This document shows positions 35,408-46,132 of a stretch of 64,000 bases of DNA, piece by piece. The stretch is from Culex pipiens pallens (lineage: Eukaryota > Arthropoda > Insecta > Diptera > Culicidae). The notes beneath the pieces were generated by a model. The model did no database searches, was not told the DNA's origin, and saw nothing but the letters and a program-made list of their open reading frames with translations. The position numbers and the translations under genes were made by a program. The stretch spans positions 21,572,873-21,636,872 of the forward strand of contig NC_068938.1 in the NCBI RefSeq assembly GCF_016801865.2. The letters are read 5' to 3'. Within the stretch, counting starts at the first letter, position 1; each line of letters begins with the position of its first letter.

Positions 35408-35578
35408 TACACTCATAGTCAAAAATATCCTTTTTTCAAGTTCATCCGTCGTCACCCTTTTAAAAGGGTATCGAAAATGTACTGATTTTGACATACCCTT
35501 TTGAAAGGGTGACGCCGGGTGAACTTGAAAAAAGGATAGAAAGTATCCTTTTGAGGGATACTTCTGATTTTGAGTGTA
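35408..35578. mobile_element. 171-bp MITE with TACACTCA ends
   Basis: The ends are TACACTCA and TGAGTGTA, with imperfect inverted similarity inwards ('tcaagttcatccg' versus 'gggtgaacttga'). A central palindrome, ACCCTTTTAAAAGGGT, is present. The foldback element at 35582 inserted at its right edge: the 8-bp target duplication overlaps its last bases. Confidence 0.6.
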
Positions 35579-35581
35579 GGT

Positions 35582-37698
35582 TAGCCTGTCCCATTTTGAG
35601 GTCATGTCGAGGAATTTCAGGTGCTCACTTCTTAAATGATAGATTATGATGTTAGGAACAATGTTTTCTTAGACAAGAAAAAATAATAAAATACTTTCTC
35701 GCACCCCCTAGTCGATTTACTGAAAAAAGTCACTTTTTTGAACAAATTTTCTAAAATCGCTTGGAATCAATACAAAAACTGTTTCGATCAGGTGTGTATT
35801 ATCTTCAAACGATAGGTTTTTGTCCATAGATTAAGATGCACTATCAATATTGGACCAAAATTTAAGTTTTTGGACTCTCCCAGGCGGATTTGTGTCGAAA
35901 AAATTGCTTTTTTTCGAAACTTTTTTCAGAAATGTTCATTTAATTTAGGGTAGCCTATTTTTCCCAGTAAAACCAATACATGCAGCTTATAGGAAATTTC
36001 ATGGCGAACATTTTTCCCTCTGAGAAAATCCAATTTCGACACTCCAGAGCCGAGATATTTGAGTTTTAGTGAGGAAAAAAGTGCCAATTTTCAAAATTTC
36101 TCAGAATTCAGAAGCAAGGCCTACTAATTACACGATGTAGCAAGCATATGTCTCAAAGATCAGGGTATGCTTTCTTATAGTAATTTTTGCCGCTGAATCC
36201 GAATCTGAAATCAAATTTCGTGTAAACAGTGATGTTTTGGAGCTACACCCTTTTGGAAAGTTATTTGCGTGTTTAAGAGGCAGTTTTTGTAAATATTGCT
36301 CGGTTTGTTCTAGAGGTCGTATCGAGGTGCTCCGATTTAGATGAAACTTTCAGCGTTTGTTTGTCTATACATGAGATGAACTCATGTCAAATATGAGCCC
36401 TCTACGACAAAGGGAATTGGGGTAAAACGGGCATTGAAGTTTGAATTTTCCGAGGATTTGGAATATGACAAAAGTGAGACTAAAAAGTGCCGCTATGGAT
36501 GCCTACAGGACAATAACTAACGTTGTAAAATGTTTGTTAAAGAAAAATCGAAAAACTATGAGAAAAAATGCGATTGGCCAAAAAGTTATTAGGCTTATAG
36601 TCCATGAAATTCCCTAACTTTTGATTTAAAAGAGTATGGGTGTTGCTGGCTGTTGCAAAAAGATATTGAGGGTTTAAAAAAAAAAACAAAAGCTATGAGA
36701 AAAGTTTAAACCAATCCTGGATGTCTGGATTTTGAAGTGCTTCAAAAGACCTTTTGAATGTATCTAAGAGAGTTGGAATTGATGAAGTTTTACGGAAATG
36801 AGAGCAATTTTAAGATTTTTTATGTTTTTTGGACATCAAACTTCAATGCCCGTTTTACCCCACTTCCCTTTGTCGTAGAGGGCTCATATTTGGCATGAGT
36901 TCATCTCATGTATAGACAAACAAACGCTGAAAGTTTCATCCAAATCGGAGCACCTCGATACGACCTCTAGAACAAACCGAGCAATATTTACAAAAACTGC
37001 CTCTTAAACACGCAAATAACATTCCAAAAGGGTGTAGCTCCAAAACATCACTGTTTACACGAAATTTGAATTCAGATTCGGATTCAGCGGCAAAAATTAC
37101 TATAAGAAAGCATACCCTGACCTTTGAGACATATGCTTGCTACATCGTGTAATTAGTAGGCCTTGCTTCTGAATTCTGAGAAATTTTGAAAATTGGCACT
37201 TTTTTCCTCACTAAAACTCAAATATCTCGGCTCTGGAGTGTCGAAATTGGATTTTCTCAGAGGGAAAAATGTTTGCCATGAAATTTCCTACAAGCTGCAT
37301 GTATTGGTTTTACTGGGAAAAATAGGCTACTCTAAATTAAATGAACATTTCTGAAAAAAGTTTCGAAAAAATGCAATTTTTTCGACACAAATCCGCCTGG
37401 GAGAGTCCAAAAACTTAAATTTTGGTCCAATATTGATAGTGCATCTTAATCTATGGACAAAAACCTATCGTTTGAAGATAATACACACCTGATCGAAACA
37501 GTTTTTGTATTGATTCCAAGCGATTTTAGAAAATTTGTTCAAAAAAGTGACTTTTTTCAGTAAATCGACTAGGGGGTGCGAGAAAGTATTTTATTATTTT
37601 TTCTTGTCTAAGAAAACATTGTTCCTAACATCATAATCTATCATTTAAGAAGTGAGCACCTGAAATTCCTCGACATGACCTCAAAATGGGACAGGCTA
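35582..37698. mobile_element. 2.1-kb foldback element with 863-bp arms and 8-bp target duplication
   Basis: The left arm 35582-36444 and right arm 36836-37698 are near-perfect reverse complements of each other, starting TAGCCTGTCCCATTTTGAGG. They surround a 391-bp loop. The flanks are GTGTAGGT at 35574-35581 and again at 37699-37706, an exact 8-bp duplication. An 8-bp duplication fits hAT or P type transposases, but no transposase is encoded. Arms this similar suggest recent formation or gene conversion. If transcribed through, the RNA would fold into a hairpin of over 800 bp. Confidence 0.9.
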
Positions 37699-37706
37699 GT
37701 GTAGGT

Positions 37707-38816
37707 ACAGAAAAATGTATATTATATCGAAAAGTATTACTTTATGAATTTGTTATTTTTTATGAAGAAAAGTAGGCCGATGTTTCATTCGAGTTAGACA
37801 GGAAAAAAATGGTAGTTTCACAATGGAGTTACACAGAGTCTTGAGTGCTGAGAAGTTCAACTAGGTCGAAAACTATTTTTTCAGCACTTATCGTATTTAT
37901 ACAACTCATTTAATCTGTTTGAATAAACGAACTGAAAAAACATGTTTTTACAACTAGTTGAGTAAACTACTACTACCTCATTTTTTTCTAATATAAACAC
38001 ACAAACATGCAAATAATCTTTAATCAAAACACAAAGTTTTCCAAACAATATTTATTTTTATTTGTCATCTTCTTTTGTTATCACTAATTAAAAATAAGTA
38101 AAAGCAGTAAATTCAAAATCCACTATTGTTGACTAAATGTAACTACACATTTCAATATCTAATGACTTTTCGACGTCGTACGACGAGGTGCGCAACAGAT
38201 TCAGAATCAGTAATATCGGATTGTGTAAAATAAGTCTTCACAAGAAAGGAACGAAAACGGCGATGTGTGCTAACTCGCTTCAATTGACACATTTAATTTG
38301 ACTTGACACGACTCCATCGGTGCACTAGTTCCAACTACATAAAACTATTTAATCATAAAAAATAACTATTTGAATGTCTATTTATTCCGCGCACCGATTC
38401 GTCTCAACACTAGTTCAACATTTCATTAAAGTCCAACAACTACGGCCGATTACATGGGGGCAAATCCCGTCGACATTTTCGTTAACATGTGTTTACGAAA
38501 GTGAAAACAATGTCATCGTTTTTGTTCTGGATTAGCCCCCATGCTCACCTAATAAACGTCCATTTTTTGTTAACATTTCTCTTTTCACGGTAACTTTGCC
38601 CGCCCGCACTCTAAAAACTACCAACAACCTTTTCATTTAGTCTGCGTTCATCTAGGAGAAAAATCTATTTGCTTCTTTTTAGTTCGTAACAGCATATATA
38701 GTAGTATAATTTAGTCGCCCCCGCCGGAAGCCAGTTCCTGAGCGGGGACGTGATGTAAAACATGTACACACAGTAAAGATTCAGGGTAAGACTACAAACT
38801 ACTCAACGCTACCCGG
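37707..38816. other. Intergenic DNA and 3' flank of the uroporphyrinogen-III synthase gene
   Basis: Positions 37860-37945 contain a relic 'tttttcagcacttatcgtatttat' shared with about 60035. Positions 38640-38816 are probably the 3' untranslated region of the minus-strand gene. Minus-strand AATAAA candidates (TTTATT on the plus strand) lie near 38378 and 38049. No other gene was seen. Confidence 0.4.
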
Positions 38817-39569
38817 TTAGGTGTCCAAAAGGGCCCCAACCACGTACTCAGGCGAGGGTTTTTCCGCCGTCCGGTACACCGTCAGGCCTTTGTTCTCGAT
38901 GGCCTTCTTGGTGCTAGGGCCGATGGCTACGATCCGGCAGCCACCGAGGTCCAGCTTGTTCCGCTCGAAGATGGCCGAACAGTAGTTGATGCCGGACGGG
39001 CTGAAGAACAGCAGGAACGCCGGAGCGTCACCGCGGAACAGCTGGACCAGGTTCCGCTCCAGGTCCTTGTGGGGCACCGTTTCGTATACTTCGACCGAGT
39101 CCAGCGAGTACCCGTATTCGGACAGTTTGTACTGTAGGACGTCTTGCTTGAGGTTCCCGCAGGGGAACAGGAACGGCAACGTTATCGTTTTGTTGTACAG
39201 GTCCGTCTTGATAAAGTCGGCCAAATTGCTCGCGTTTCCCGACTGCTGACCCTTCGTGTTCAGCTGAAGGTGATTGCATATCAAATCATGCGAAGTCTCC
39301 CCAACACTGTAATTCTCCAGCGTTCGCCAGTCATCCTTCAACCGTTGTCCACCCAGTGCATCCCGCACCGCCGTGATACTCCTCGGACTGGTGAAAATTA
39401 GGCCGGAGTACTTGTACGGCGATAGTAATCGATCCCGCAGAACGTCCAAATTCTTAAACGAGAAATCCAAAGTTGGCACCAGGACGGGCTCGAAGCCATG
39501 CTTCTGGAGGAGACTGCTGTAGGTGTCACTGTTGTCGCTTTCGGATTTTAACACGACCACCTTTTTCAT
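38817..39569 (-). CDS. Uroporphyrinogen-III synthase
   Basis: This 250-residue, single-exon product catalyses the fourth step of haem synthesis, closing hydroxymethylbilane with inversion of ring D to give uroporphyrinogen III in the cytosol. The length fits the family (about 250-265). Recognisable features are the N-terminal strand KKVVVLKS, the two-domain pattern with GLIFTSPRSITAV near residue 58 and FLLFFSPSGI near 190, and the C-terminal VAIGPSTKKAIENKGLTV, the conserved Gly-Pro-Ser/Thr-x-Lys/Ala loop. The start is ATG at 39569; an in-frame extension of five codons upstream begins with GTG and is not used. No tandem gene accompanies it. The match is from memory but strong. Confidence 0.88.
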   Translation of the reverse strand: MKKVVVLKSESDNSDTYSSLLQKHGFEPVLVPTLDFSFKNLDVLRDRLLSPYKYSGLIFTSPRSITAVRDALGGQRLKDDWRTLENYSVGETSHDLICNHLQLNTKGQQSGNASNLADFIKTDLYNKTITLPFLFPCGNLKQDVLQYKLSEYGYSLDSVEVYETVPHKDLERNLVQLFRGDAPAFLLFFSPSGINYCSAIFERNKLDLGGCRIVAIGPSTKKAIENKGLTVYRTAEKPSPEYVVGALLDT

Positions 39570-40424
39570 GATTTTGTGCACCACAGAAAAATAATGTTAG
39601 TGAAAAAAAGTTGCTCGTACGAGTGCTGATTACGTGTATTTACGATTAGCACTTTGTGCGAGATATCGATGTTTTTATTTTGATGTTTTTTGCGCTCCCT
39701 CTCTTCTCTGCTCTTGAACGCTCCGTCTGTCAAACGGCGTGTTTCACCGGCTGAATGTGAGAGACAAATGACGTACAGATGGCGCGTCGGTAGACATAAC
39801 AGATGTTTGAAATGGTCAGTTATTGGTGCAGTACGTTTGCTTTGTTTCGTTCATTAAAATCGATGCCAACATTTCAAAAAGCATAATGTACAAACCATCC
39901 TTTTTGAGAAAAAAACGCATTTGAATGTCAGGCATCATTTTTCAATTCCCATTCTAATATAAAGGCAAAAGAAGATGTTCTAATGATAAAAAAGATGAAA
40001 AACGTTGCTTTTATTGATACTTGATCATCCATATTCAATAAAACATTATTTCCGTTAATAGTAATTATTTTTGAGAAAAACAAACATAACGACTTTTGAA
40101 ATCACCAACGTCTATATCACCCTGCTGTCATTGAGGGGGGCGCTTTTTTGTTATGTTTTTTTTTCGTCACGAGGTTCATGTAGTCTTTTATTTGACAGGT
40201 TGACAGGGTTATATAAACAGGCACTGCTGATGGCAGAGATTTTGTTTATGTTACTTTATTTAAAATCATTATTAAACAGACTTTACTGAAGTTACTTTTG
40301 CTCATTTTTAGTGGAGATATGGCTTATTAGGAGTACTTTCAGAATATGCAATAACCCAGAAAGTGTCAAAATGTTCATGATGCCTTTTGAAATGTTACCG
40401 TCGAAATAATCAATTTTGTTTAGT
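39570..40424. other. 5' flank of the synthase gene and intergenic DNA
   Basis: Positions 39600-39830 are less AT-rich and probably hold the minus-strand promoter. No clear TATA box was found at a useful distance. Positions 39830-40424 are AT-rich; the frame at 40071-40289 has no recognisable content. Confidence 0.35.
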
Positions 40425-40448
40425 GTTGTTTTTATTGAGGTTTGAGAC

Positions 40449-40502
40449 CATTGTGGCACTCCTTACAGCGTGGTACAGACCCGTAATGCTATGCTATGCT
40501 AT
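40449..40502 (+). mobile_element. 54-bp truncated retroposon, (TATGC)n tail, 24-bp target duplication
   Basis: The insert CATTGTGGCACTCC...GCTATGCTAT is flanked by 24-bp direct repeats at 40425-40448 and 40503-40526 (starting GTTGTTTT, ending TTTGAGAC) with one difference. The insert is the same 3' block and tail as at 1117-1180 on the other strand. Extreme 5' truncation with an intact 3' end is the signature of target-primed reverse transcription. Confidence 0.8.
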
Positions 40503-40574
40503 GTTGTTTTCATTGAGGTTTGAGACAGCTTGAAAAACTCGAGTTGTTGCCAAAACAATGGATACATTTAAAGG

Positions 40575-41222
40575 GTTACATACATGTAAATCGCCAAAAA
40601 TGTCAGAGGTTGTTATGAGCATTCTTCTATTAACAAAACAAATTTGAAGACATTTGGTATCATTCCCGAGATATAGCTATTTGAAGTTAGCAGTTTCAAA
40701 AAACGGGTGCCACGATATCTCAACACTGCTTTGACCAAATTGGCTCAAAAGTTTGCTGAAGCCTCATTAAACCGGTCCGGTGTGCATGACGAAGGTTGAT
40801 TTTCAAAAAGTTTATTTAAAAAAAATAAAAATATGTTTGAAGTTTTTCATATAAAATATCGCCAGTTCTTGATTTTTTAATTTTTTGAAAATGCAAAATT
40901 TCTAGATCGGTCTTCGTCATGCACACAGGATATGCCTTGGGAGTCTTCACCCAAAATTTCAGCCAATTTGGTCCATCCCATCTCGAGATATCGTGGCACC
41001 CGTAAATCAACTTGATGTTCAGAGAAAAACGATCATAAAGTTTGACAGTTCGCTTTGCGCATGGCAAAGTTTGGAGCTTAAATTGCCTATAACTCACTTA
41101 AATCATGAAATATCTTTATGAAACTTTCAGGAGTGCTTGAAAATCATCTTTTAAGTGGATTTAATAAATATCTGCAATATGAAATTCCAAGCTTTTCTAC
41201 ATGTATGTAACTCCTTACACAA
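40575..41222. mobile_element. 648-bp palindromic element with GTTACATACATGTA ends
   Basis: The left end reads GGTTACATACATGTA; the right end in reverse complement reads AGTTACATACATGTA. Interior blocks pair as well: GGGTGCCACGATATCTC near 40707 with GAGATATCGTGGCACCC near 40984, and GTGCATGACGAAG near 40783 with CTTCGTCATGCAC near 40912. The whole element folds into a long imperfect hairpin. No coding capacity. Confidence 0.65.
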
Positions 41223-42417
41223 TAATGAGTTTGTGTTTGTGACTTGTTTTAAGTGAATAGTAAATGGCAATAGAGTTCTCTACGTGTGAATGTATTGCGT
41301 GTACGTACACGAAAAAAAGTGAGGTTAAATTTTGTACCGGCCAGCAAAACAAATGGTGTGCTAGTGTGTGTGAGATCGGGCTTAGATAGCTCTATGCCAT
41401 TGCAATGTAGCAAAATGTATCTCAAAATGCTGGAGACATAATTACAATAATGCTACTGCCAAAAGTTATAAAAAAATGGAAATAGATTTTTTGCTAATTT
41501 TGTTTTAAAATGGAAACATAAGTTACAAATTGAGTTTGAATCCATTGAAATTCAATTGTGTAAGTTTTTTAATACAGTATTTAAATTTTTGTCACTGTTT
41601 TATCCCCATTTCTGATATAAAAAATATGTTTTTTACATAAATTAGTTCGCTGCTAATTTTTCTTGAATTTTATAATCCTTGACTCTCACCAAAGTCAAGG
41701 AGGGACAAAAAATAAAAGAAATAGTAATAATAATAATTAAAAAAATAATAATAATAAACAAGTCATGATTTCAACATTTCCTTGAAACAAGTCTCGCAAA
41801 ATGTATCCAACAACAGTCCAGTTGTTTTGCAATCAATATTTTCCAAAATACTTAAAAAATTTCAGAGAAAAAATAAGCTGTACTATACATCAGAATTTCT
41901 CAAAAATCCAAAATATGTTTAAACGAGCCAAAGCATGTAAGTATCAGTACCAACACAGGAAAATTCAATTTTATTTGTTTGAGTTGAATACTATATTACT
42001 ATACAACATTTTGTTATTTTGTGTAAATATTCACATTTTTTTACTCAACAGTTATTTCAAAGTTTGTGGTGGACCCCACCAATATTGGCTCAAAAAATCA
42101 GGGAGTAAAATATTTTTTTAAAAGCCTTCAAAATATCAACTGAAAATATTATAAAAAGTTTTTTTCTGAGTTGAAAATAATTTTAACCGCGAAAACTATT
42201 TTTTTAAATTATTGCCAACTGTTAAGGGTAAATTGCATTTTACAACTTTTTTTTCATTGAAATATTCAAACAATGGCTGGTTATTTTTTAATTTTTAAGT
42301 TATCCTTTTATACTTTGGCAAAAGTCAAAGAAAATAAACTTTACAAAATATGTCCACCATTTCTTTTAAAAGTCAGTACACTAAGTTTTTGATTATAAAA
42401 TGCAGTTTTCATGATTT
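41223..42417. other. AT-rich intergenic DNA with relics
   Basis: Positions 41335-41395 (GGCCAGCAAAACAAA, then GTGTGTGAGATCGGGCTTAG) match in reverse complement 12667-12725. The rest is AT-rich. The frame at 41801-42121 has no recognisable content. Confidence 0.4.
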
Positions 42418-43191
42418 ATCATGGGGTAGGCGTGGCTGAATGGTTACGCTGTTCGCTTTGTAAGCGGAAGGTTCTGGGTTCGATTCCCATCTGCCCCTAT
42501 CGAGAAATTATGGAAAGAAGGAATAATTCATTGGCTAACGGCGGGGTTCGATCCCCCGTCCTTTGGGTCAGCAGACAAAAATGCTAACCACCAGACCATC
42601 GAGGCTTAGCTGTCTAGAAGGATTAAGAATGCTATAAGAATCCAAGAAACTTGATTGGAATCTGTGTGAACCTAAGAAAAGGAAAATGCAATATTGAATG
42701 CAAGTTGAATTCAAGGACACTGGTTGCATAATTGTTAGGCGAATATTGAACTTTCAACACGACCAGAATTCACCACAAAAAGCTTGGTGAACCGAATTTG
42801 GAAAGCTTCCAAAAATGAATCCAAGAACATACGAAGAATAAAGGACTATAAATAGATATTTGACCGGCCGCATCACTTACCACGGTGAATCCTGGCTTCA
42901 CACCCATCTTACTAACACCCTCAAACCTCCAGTGATACTTTGTCGAAGACGCAGCTGATTTAGCGGTCTTCATCACTCAAGTATCGGACTAAAATTCCTA
43001 TCCACTTCCCCCGTGTCTTACCACTGGTCGTGGCCGGCGCTGTGATTGGCTAGCATGATAGGGACATTTGAAAGTTGCGAAGTGGTGATGATTGGTTCCT
43101 ACTCTTCATCTGTGGTCCACGGAGCAATTCTTGGAGGTCCTGGTCAATAACAGAGTAGCAACTACGGGTAGACACCAATGCTATGCTATGC
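42418..43191 (+). mobile_element. SINE with tRNA-Thr-like head and 24-bp target duplication
   Basis: A 24-bp direct repeat (TATAAAATGC...CATGATTT) flanks the insert at 42394-42417 and 43192-43215. The head at 42423-42499 folds as a tRNA, with acceptor GGGGTAG/CTGCCCC and anticodon loop TTTGTAA giving TGT (threonine). Box A is TGGCTGAATGG and box B is GGTTCGATTCC. A second tRNA-like block on the opposite strand lies at about 42545-42607 (box B core GGTTCGATCCCC). The 3' end is (TATGC)n, shared with 1117-2132 and 40449-40502. Such two-headed SINEs are known from Culex (the Twin family); whether this is that family is inference. Confidence 0.85.
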
Positions 43192-43293
43192 TATAAAATG
43201 CAGTTTTCATGATTTTGGGAAAAAAAAGTTCTTATCTTTTCATGTTTCTCAACTTGAAAACTGGTTATTTCAACTTCAAAGATTTATTAAAAC

Positions 43294-43397
43294 TTTACCA
43301 TCATCAGGGGTAACATAGAATCTGGGAGATGAGATTGGGTCATGCAAAAATGCTGAAATTTGTATGACCCAATCTCTCCCCTGATGATGGCAGTAAA
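43294..43397. mobile_element. Short palindromic MITE (ATCATCAGGGG type)
   Basis: The left end TTTACCATCATCAGGGG pairs with the right end CCCCTGATGATGGCAGTAAA. The inner block GAGATTGGGTCATGCA pairs with TGTATGACCCAATCTC. Same family as 18493-18594. Confidence 0.75.
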
Positions 43398-45044
43398 AAA
43401 ATCTCACATTGTGAAACAGTCGGTTCCAGCAAGAAAGCAAACATCATCTACTACTTTAACGTCTTTTCGATTTACGATCTCTTCCGTTTATAAATATTCA
43501 TTAAACTTCTCAGCGGTGCCCTCGTCCCAAAAGACGGAGCGCAAGTCCACTTCACCCGGAAGACTCCGGACCACCTGTTTCTTGTTCTGTATTTAAAGAT
43601 AAACCACGCCGTTCTATACTCTATCTCCCTAAACCGGAAGTGCTTCTTCGTCCGCTCGCTAAGGGGCCCTCAGAAATTCCGTCCACGTTCCGTACCGGTA
43701 ATTGCGAGGGTCACCCACCACAATCCTCACCTTCGTTGCCCTCGCCAGAAAGCAAACAGCGACGAAAGCTGATAAATTTGTAATGGTTTGCAATGGGTGG
43801 CCAGCCAGCCACCGCAAGGGAGATAAGTGGCTCCATGATGGAAGTGCTTTCGCCACAGAAGCAACGTTTAGTACGTGCAAACTGGTGGAACTCTTTGGAC
43901 TTGATCCAGATTGCAGAAGCATTAAGTTGTTTTGTCAAACAAATTTTACATTCTTAAGTTGCTTAAAACGAAGGTCCTTTTTATGCTTTCTTGGAATTTA
44001 AAAATGGTTTGGAGATATTTTAACCCCGTTTTTTAAATTAAAAATATTTTTGGAGCCGGGAAAACCAGTTTTAAATTTGAATTATTTTTCAATTTTTATA
44101 CCTTGAATATGAATAATAAAAATATTGGTTACTACCAGAAATTCGTATCTACAAAAAATGAATAAAATAAATTAAAATAAAATTTATAATTTATAAGATG
44201 AAAATATATGAAAATAAGTTTAAATGACTTATGAAGGCCATTTAATAAACCTGAATTCATTTATTCATTTGAACTTACGGTGAAACGGGAAGGCACTGGA
44301 TTTTTTTTTAAATTCGGTTTAATGGAAAATACAACAAAAGGATATTTTTACAACAAAAATTTACAATCAGCGTTAACAGTGAATATTTGAAATAAATTTC
44401 TGCTATATTTTGTAAATTAACATTTCACACTGTCATCTGGGATGAATCGGGACTACAGTCTGAATAGCGACAGCTGGTTTTAGAGCACTCAAAAGCTTGA
44501 CATTTGGAAATCGATGCACTATTTTTGTTGATGTGTTTCTGTTCTGTGCGAAACCAATCAAAAATATTCAAATATTGGGCAGTAACAAAGCTTAAACCGA
44601 TGACCCAATTCGCTTCCTGTATTCTGATTCGCCCCAAATAACGGTAACCAAATTTACCATTTATTTCATGAAAAAATGAAAACTAAGTCGTTTTGCAAAT
44701 TATTCCGCGATTTTTAAATTGGTATTTTTTTATTTGGATGTAACTTTGTTGATACTTTCTTAAAGTCAAAAGAAACAATTTTGCATCATAAGTTCTTCGA
44801 TACAAGTCTCCATAAAATTTGCTGGTTTGGAAATACAAAATATGTACATAAATAGATGAATATCTTTTTGTAATTAGGACCATCCAGAAAAAAATGCACT
44901 CTAAACCATACCCATATCAGAATTAAACATTTTCCACATAAAGTTGGATTCCCAAAATTAGTATTTCCAAATTTTCGATTTTTTAGTATGTTTGAAGAGA
45001 CTCAAAATGACTGATTCCAGAGAAATAATTTTTTGAAAAATTGT
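43398..45044. other. Intergenic DNA, no gene recognised
   Basis: Positions 43420-43930 are GC-richer with several overlapping frames on both strands, none with a recognisable domain. It could be a decayed coding fragment. The rest is AT-rich. Nothing more can be supported. Confidence 0.35.
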
Positions 45045-45055
45045 AATTTTAGGAA

Positions 45056-45467
45056 TCAAAAAAAAAAATCAAACCATCTACATTAACGACCCCCGGGTCT
45101 TTTGTGGTCTCTATTGCAAGTTTCTGCTCGAACCTAGGAGTCCGAAGGCTTGAATGGGGAGGGCACCCAAACCTCTTTCTACTCCAAGGAACCTTCCACC
45201 CCAGTGTTTGAACTGACGACCTTTGGATTGCGAGTCCAACCGCCGCCAGCGATTCCACCGGAGTAGGCTTGGTTTGGTGTGTTGTTTGTACTTATGGCAT
45301 GGAGACGACTCCTACACTTGGAATGACTTAACGGCCTAACAACAACCAAGGCCGGGACCGACATTTTACTTCCTCATCCGATGGAAGGTTGGAGCAGATG
45401 GGAATCGAACCCAGAATCATCCGCTTACAAAGCGGACAGCGTAACCATTCGGCCACGCACTGCAACA
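45056..45467 (-). mobile_element. SINE with tRNA-Thr-like head, 11-bp target duplication
   Basis: An 11-bp repeat AATTTTAGGAA flanks it at 45045-45055 and 45468-45478. On the minus strand the head (about 45463 down to 45388) is nearly the same tRNA-like unit as at 42423, with box B GGTTCGATTCC and anticodon loop TTTGTAA. A second tRNA-like unit follows at about 45265-45195 (ACTCGCAATCC loop). The 3' tail is an AT-rich run. It differs from 42418-43191 in body and tail, so this is a second subfamily sharing the head. Confidence 0.75.
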
Positions 45468-45479
45468 AATTTTAGGAAA

Positions 45480-46132
45480 TATCGGTTAAAAAAATTAAAA
45501 AAAATCCAATTAAACATCTAAAAATTCACTAATTAAAAAAGTATGGATTTGGTGAAATTGAGTTTTTGTAAAAAAAAGTTAGGCCGTTGCAAATATTTTT
45601 TTAAGGTTTATGTCCCTCGACTCTGACCAAACACAAGGGAGAGGGGGGCAAAAAAAAATAAAAAAAAGTATAAAAATTTACATTTCGAGCAATGGTTTCC
45701 ACATTTAATGAAAAAGTGTTTTAAAATGCATTATACACCTGTCCAGTTGTTTTGCCATCATTAGTTTCCAAAATATCAAAATATTGACGAATTTTTTTTT
45801 GTTTTTTCAAGGAAGTTTTGAAGATTTCTGAAAAAGTATTTTTTGCCCTCTGATTTTTTAGACCAATATTGAATGGGGGGCGACATAAACTTTGAAAAAT
45901 ATTTGCAACGGCCTTAATTTAAAAATCACATTTTTTTTTTCAGACCAATATTGAAGGGGGGGGGGGGGGGGGGCGAAAAAAAAAAAAAATTTGCAACGGC
46001 CTTAATTTAAAAATCACCAATTTTTTTCCGTGTACCTATTCATTTCTGAAAATTTCTCATCAATACTTACAACTTTGCCGAAGGCACCAAATCAATCAAA
46101 AAAATCCTTGAAATGTAACAGATTTCGATTTT
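45480..46132. repeat. AT-rich repeat relics with a poly-G/poly-A tract
   Basis: Positions 45860-46020 contain two related copies of 'gcaacggccttaatttaaaaatca'. A run of about 18 G followed by about 14 A lies at 45956-45990. A relic of the foldback family, 'caactttgccgaaggcacc', is at about 46070. No gene was seen. Confidence 0.5.

Noticed and set aside
42423..42499. Functional tRNA-Thr gene
   Set aside because: The fold is good, but it is the head of an insert with a 24-bp target duplication and retroposon tail. A near-identical head occurs in another SINE at 45388-45463, so it is SINE-derived.
43360..44001. Frames in the GC-richer patch at 43360-44001
   Set aside because: Several overlap on both strands, none is recognisable, and stop codons break every longer reading. 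Coding origin could not be shown.
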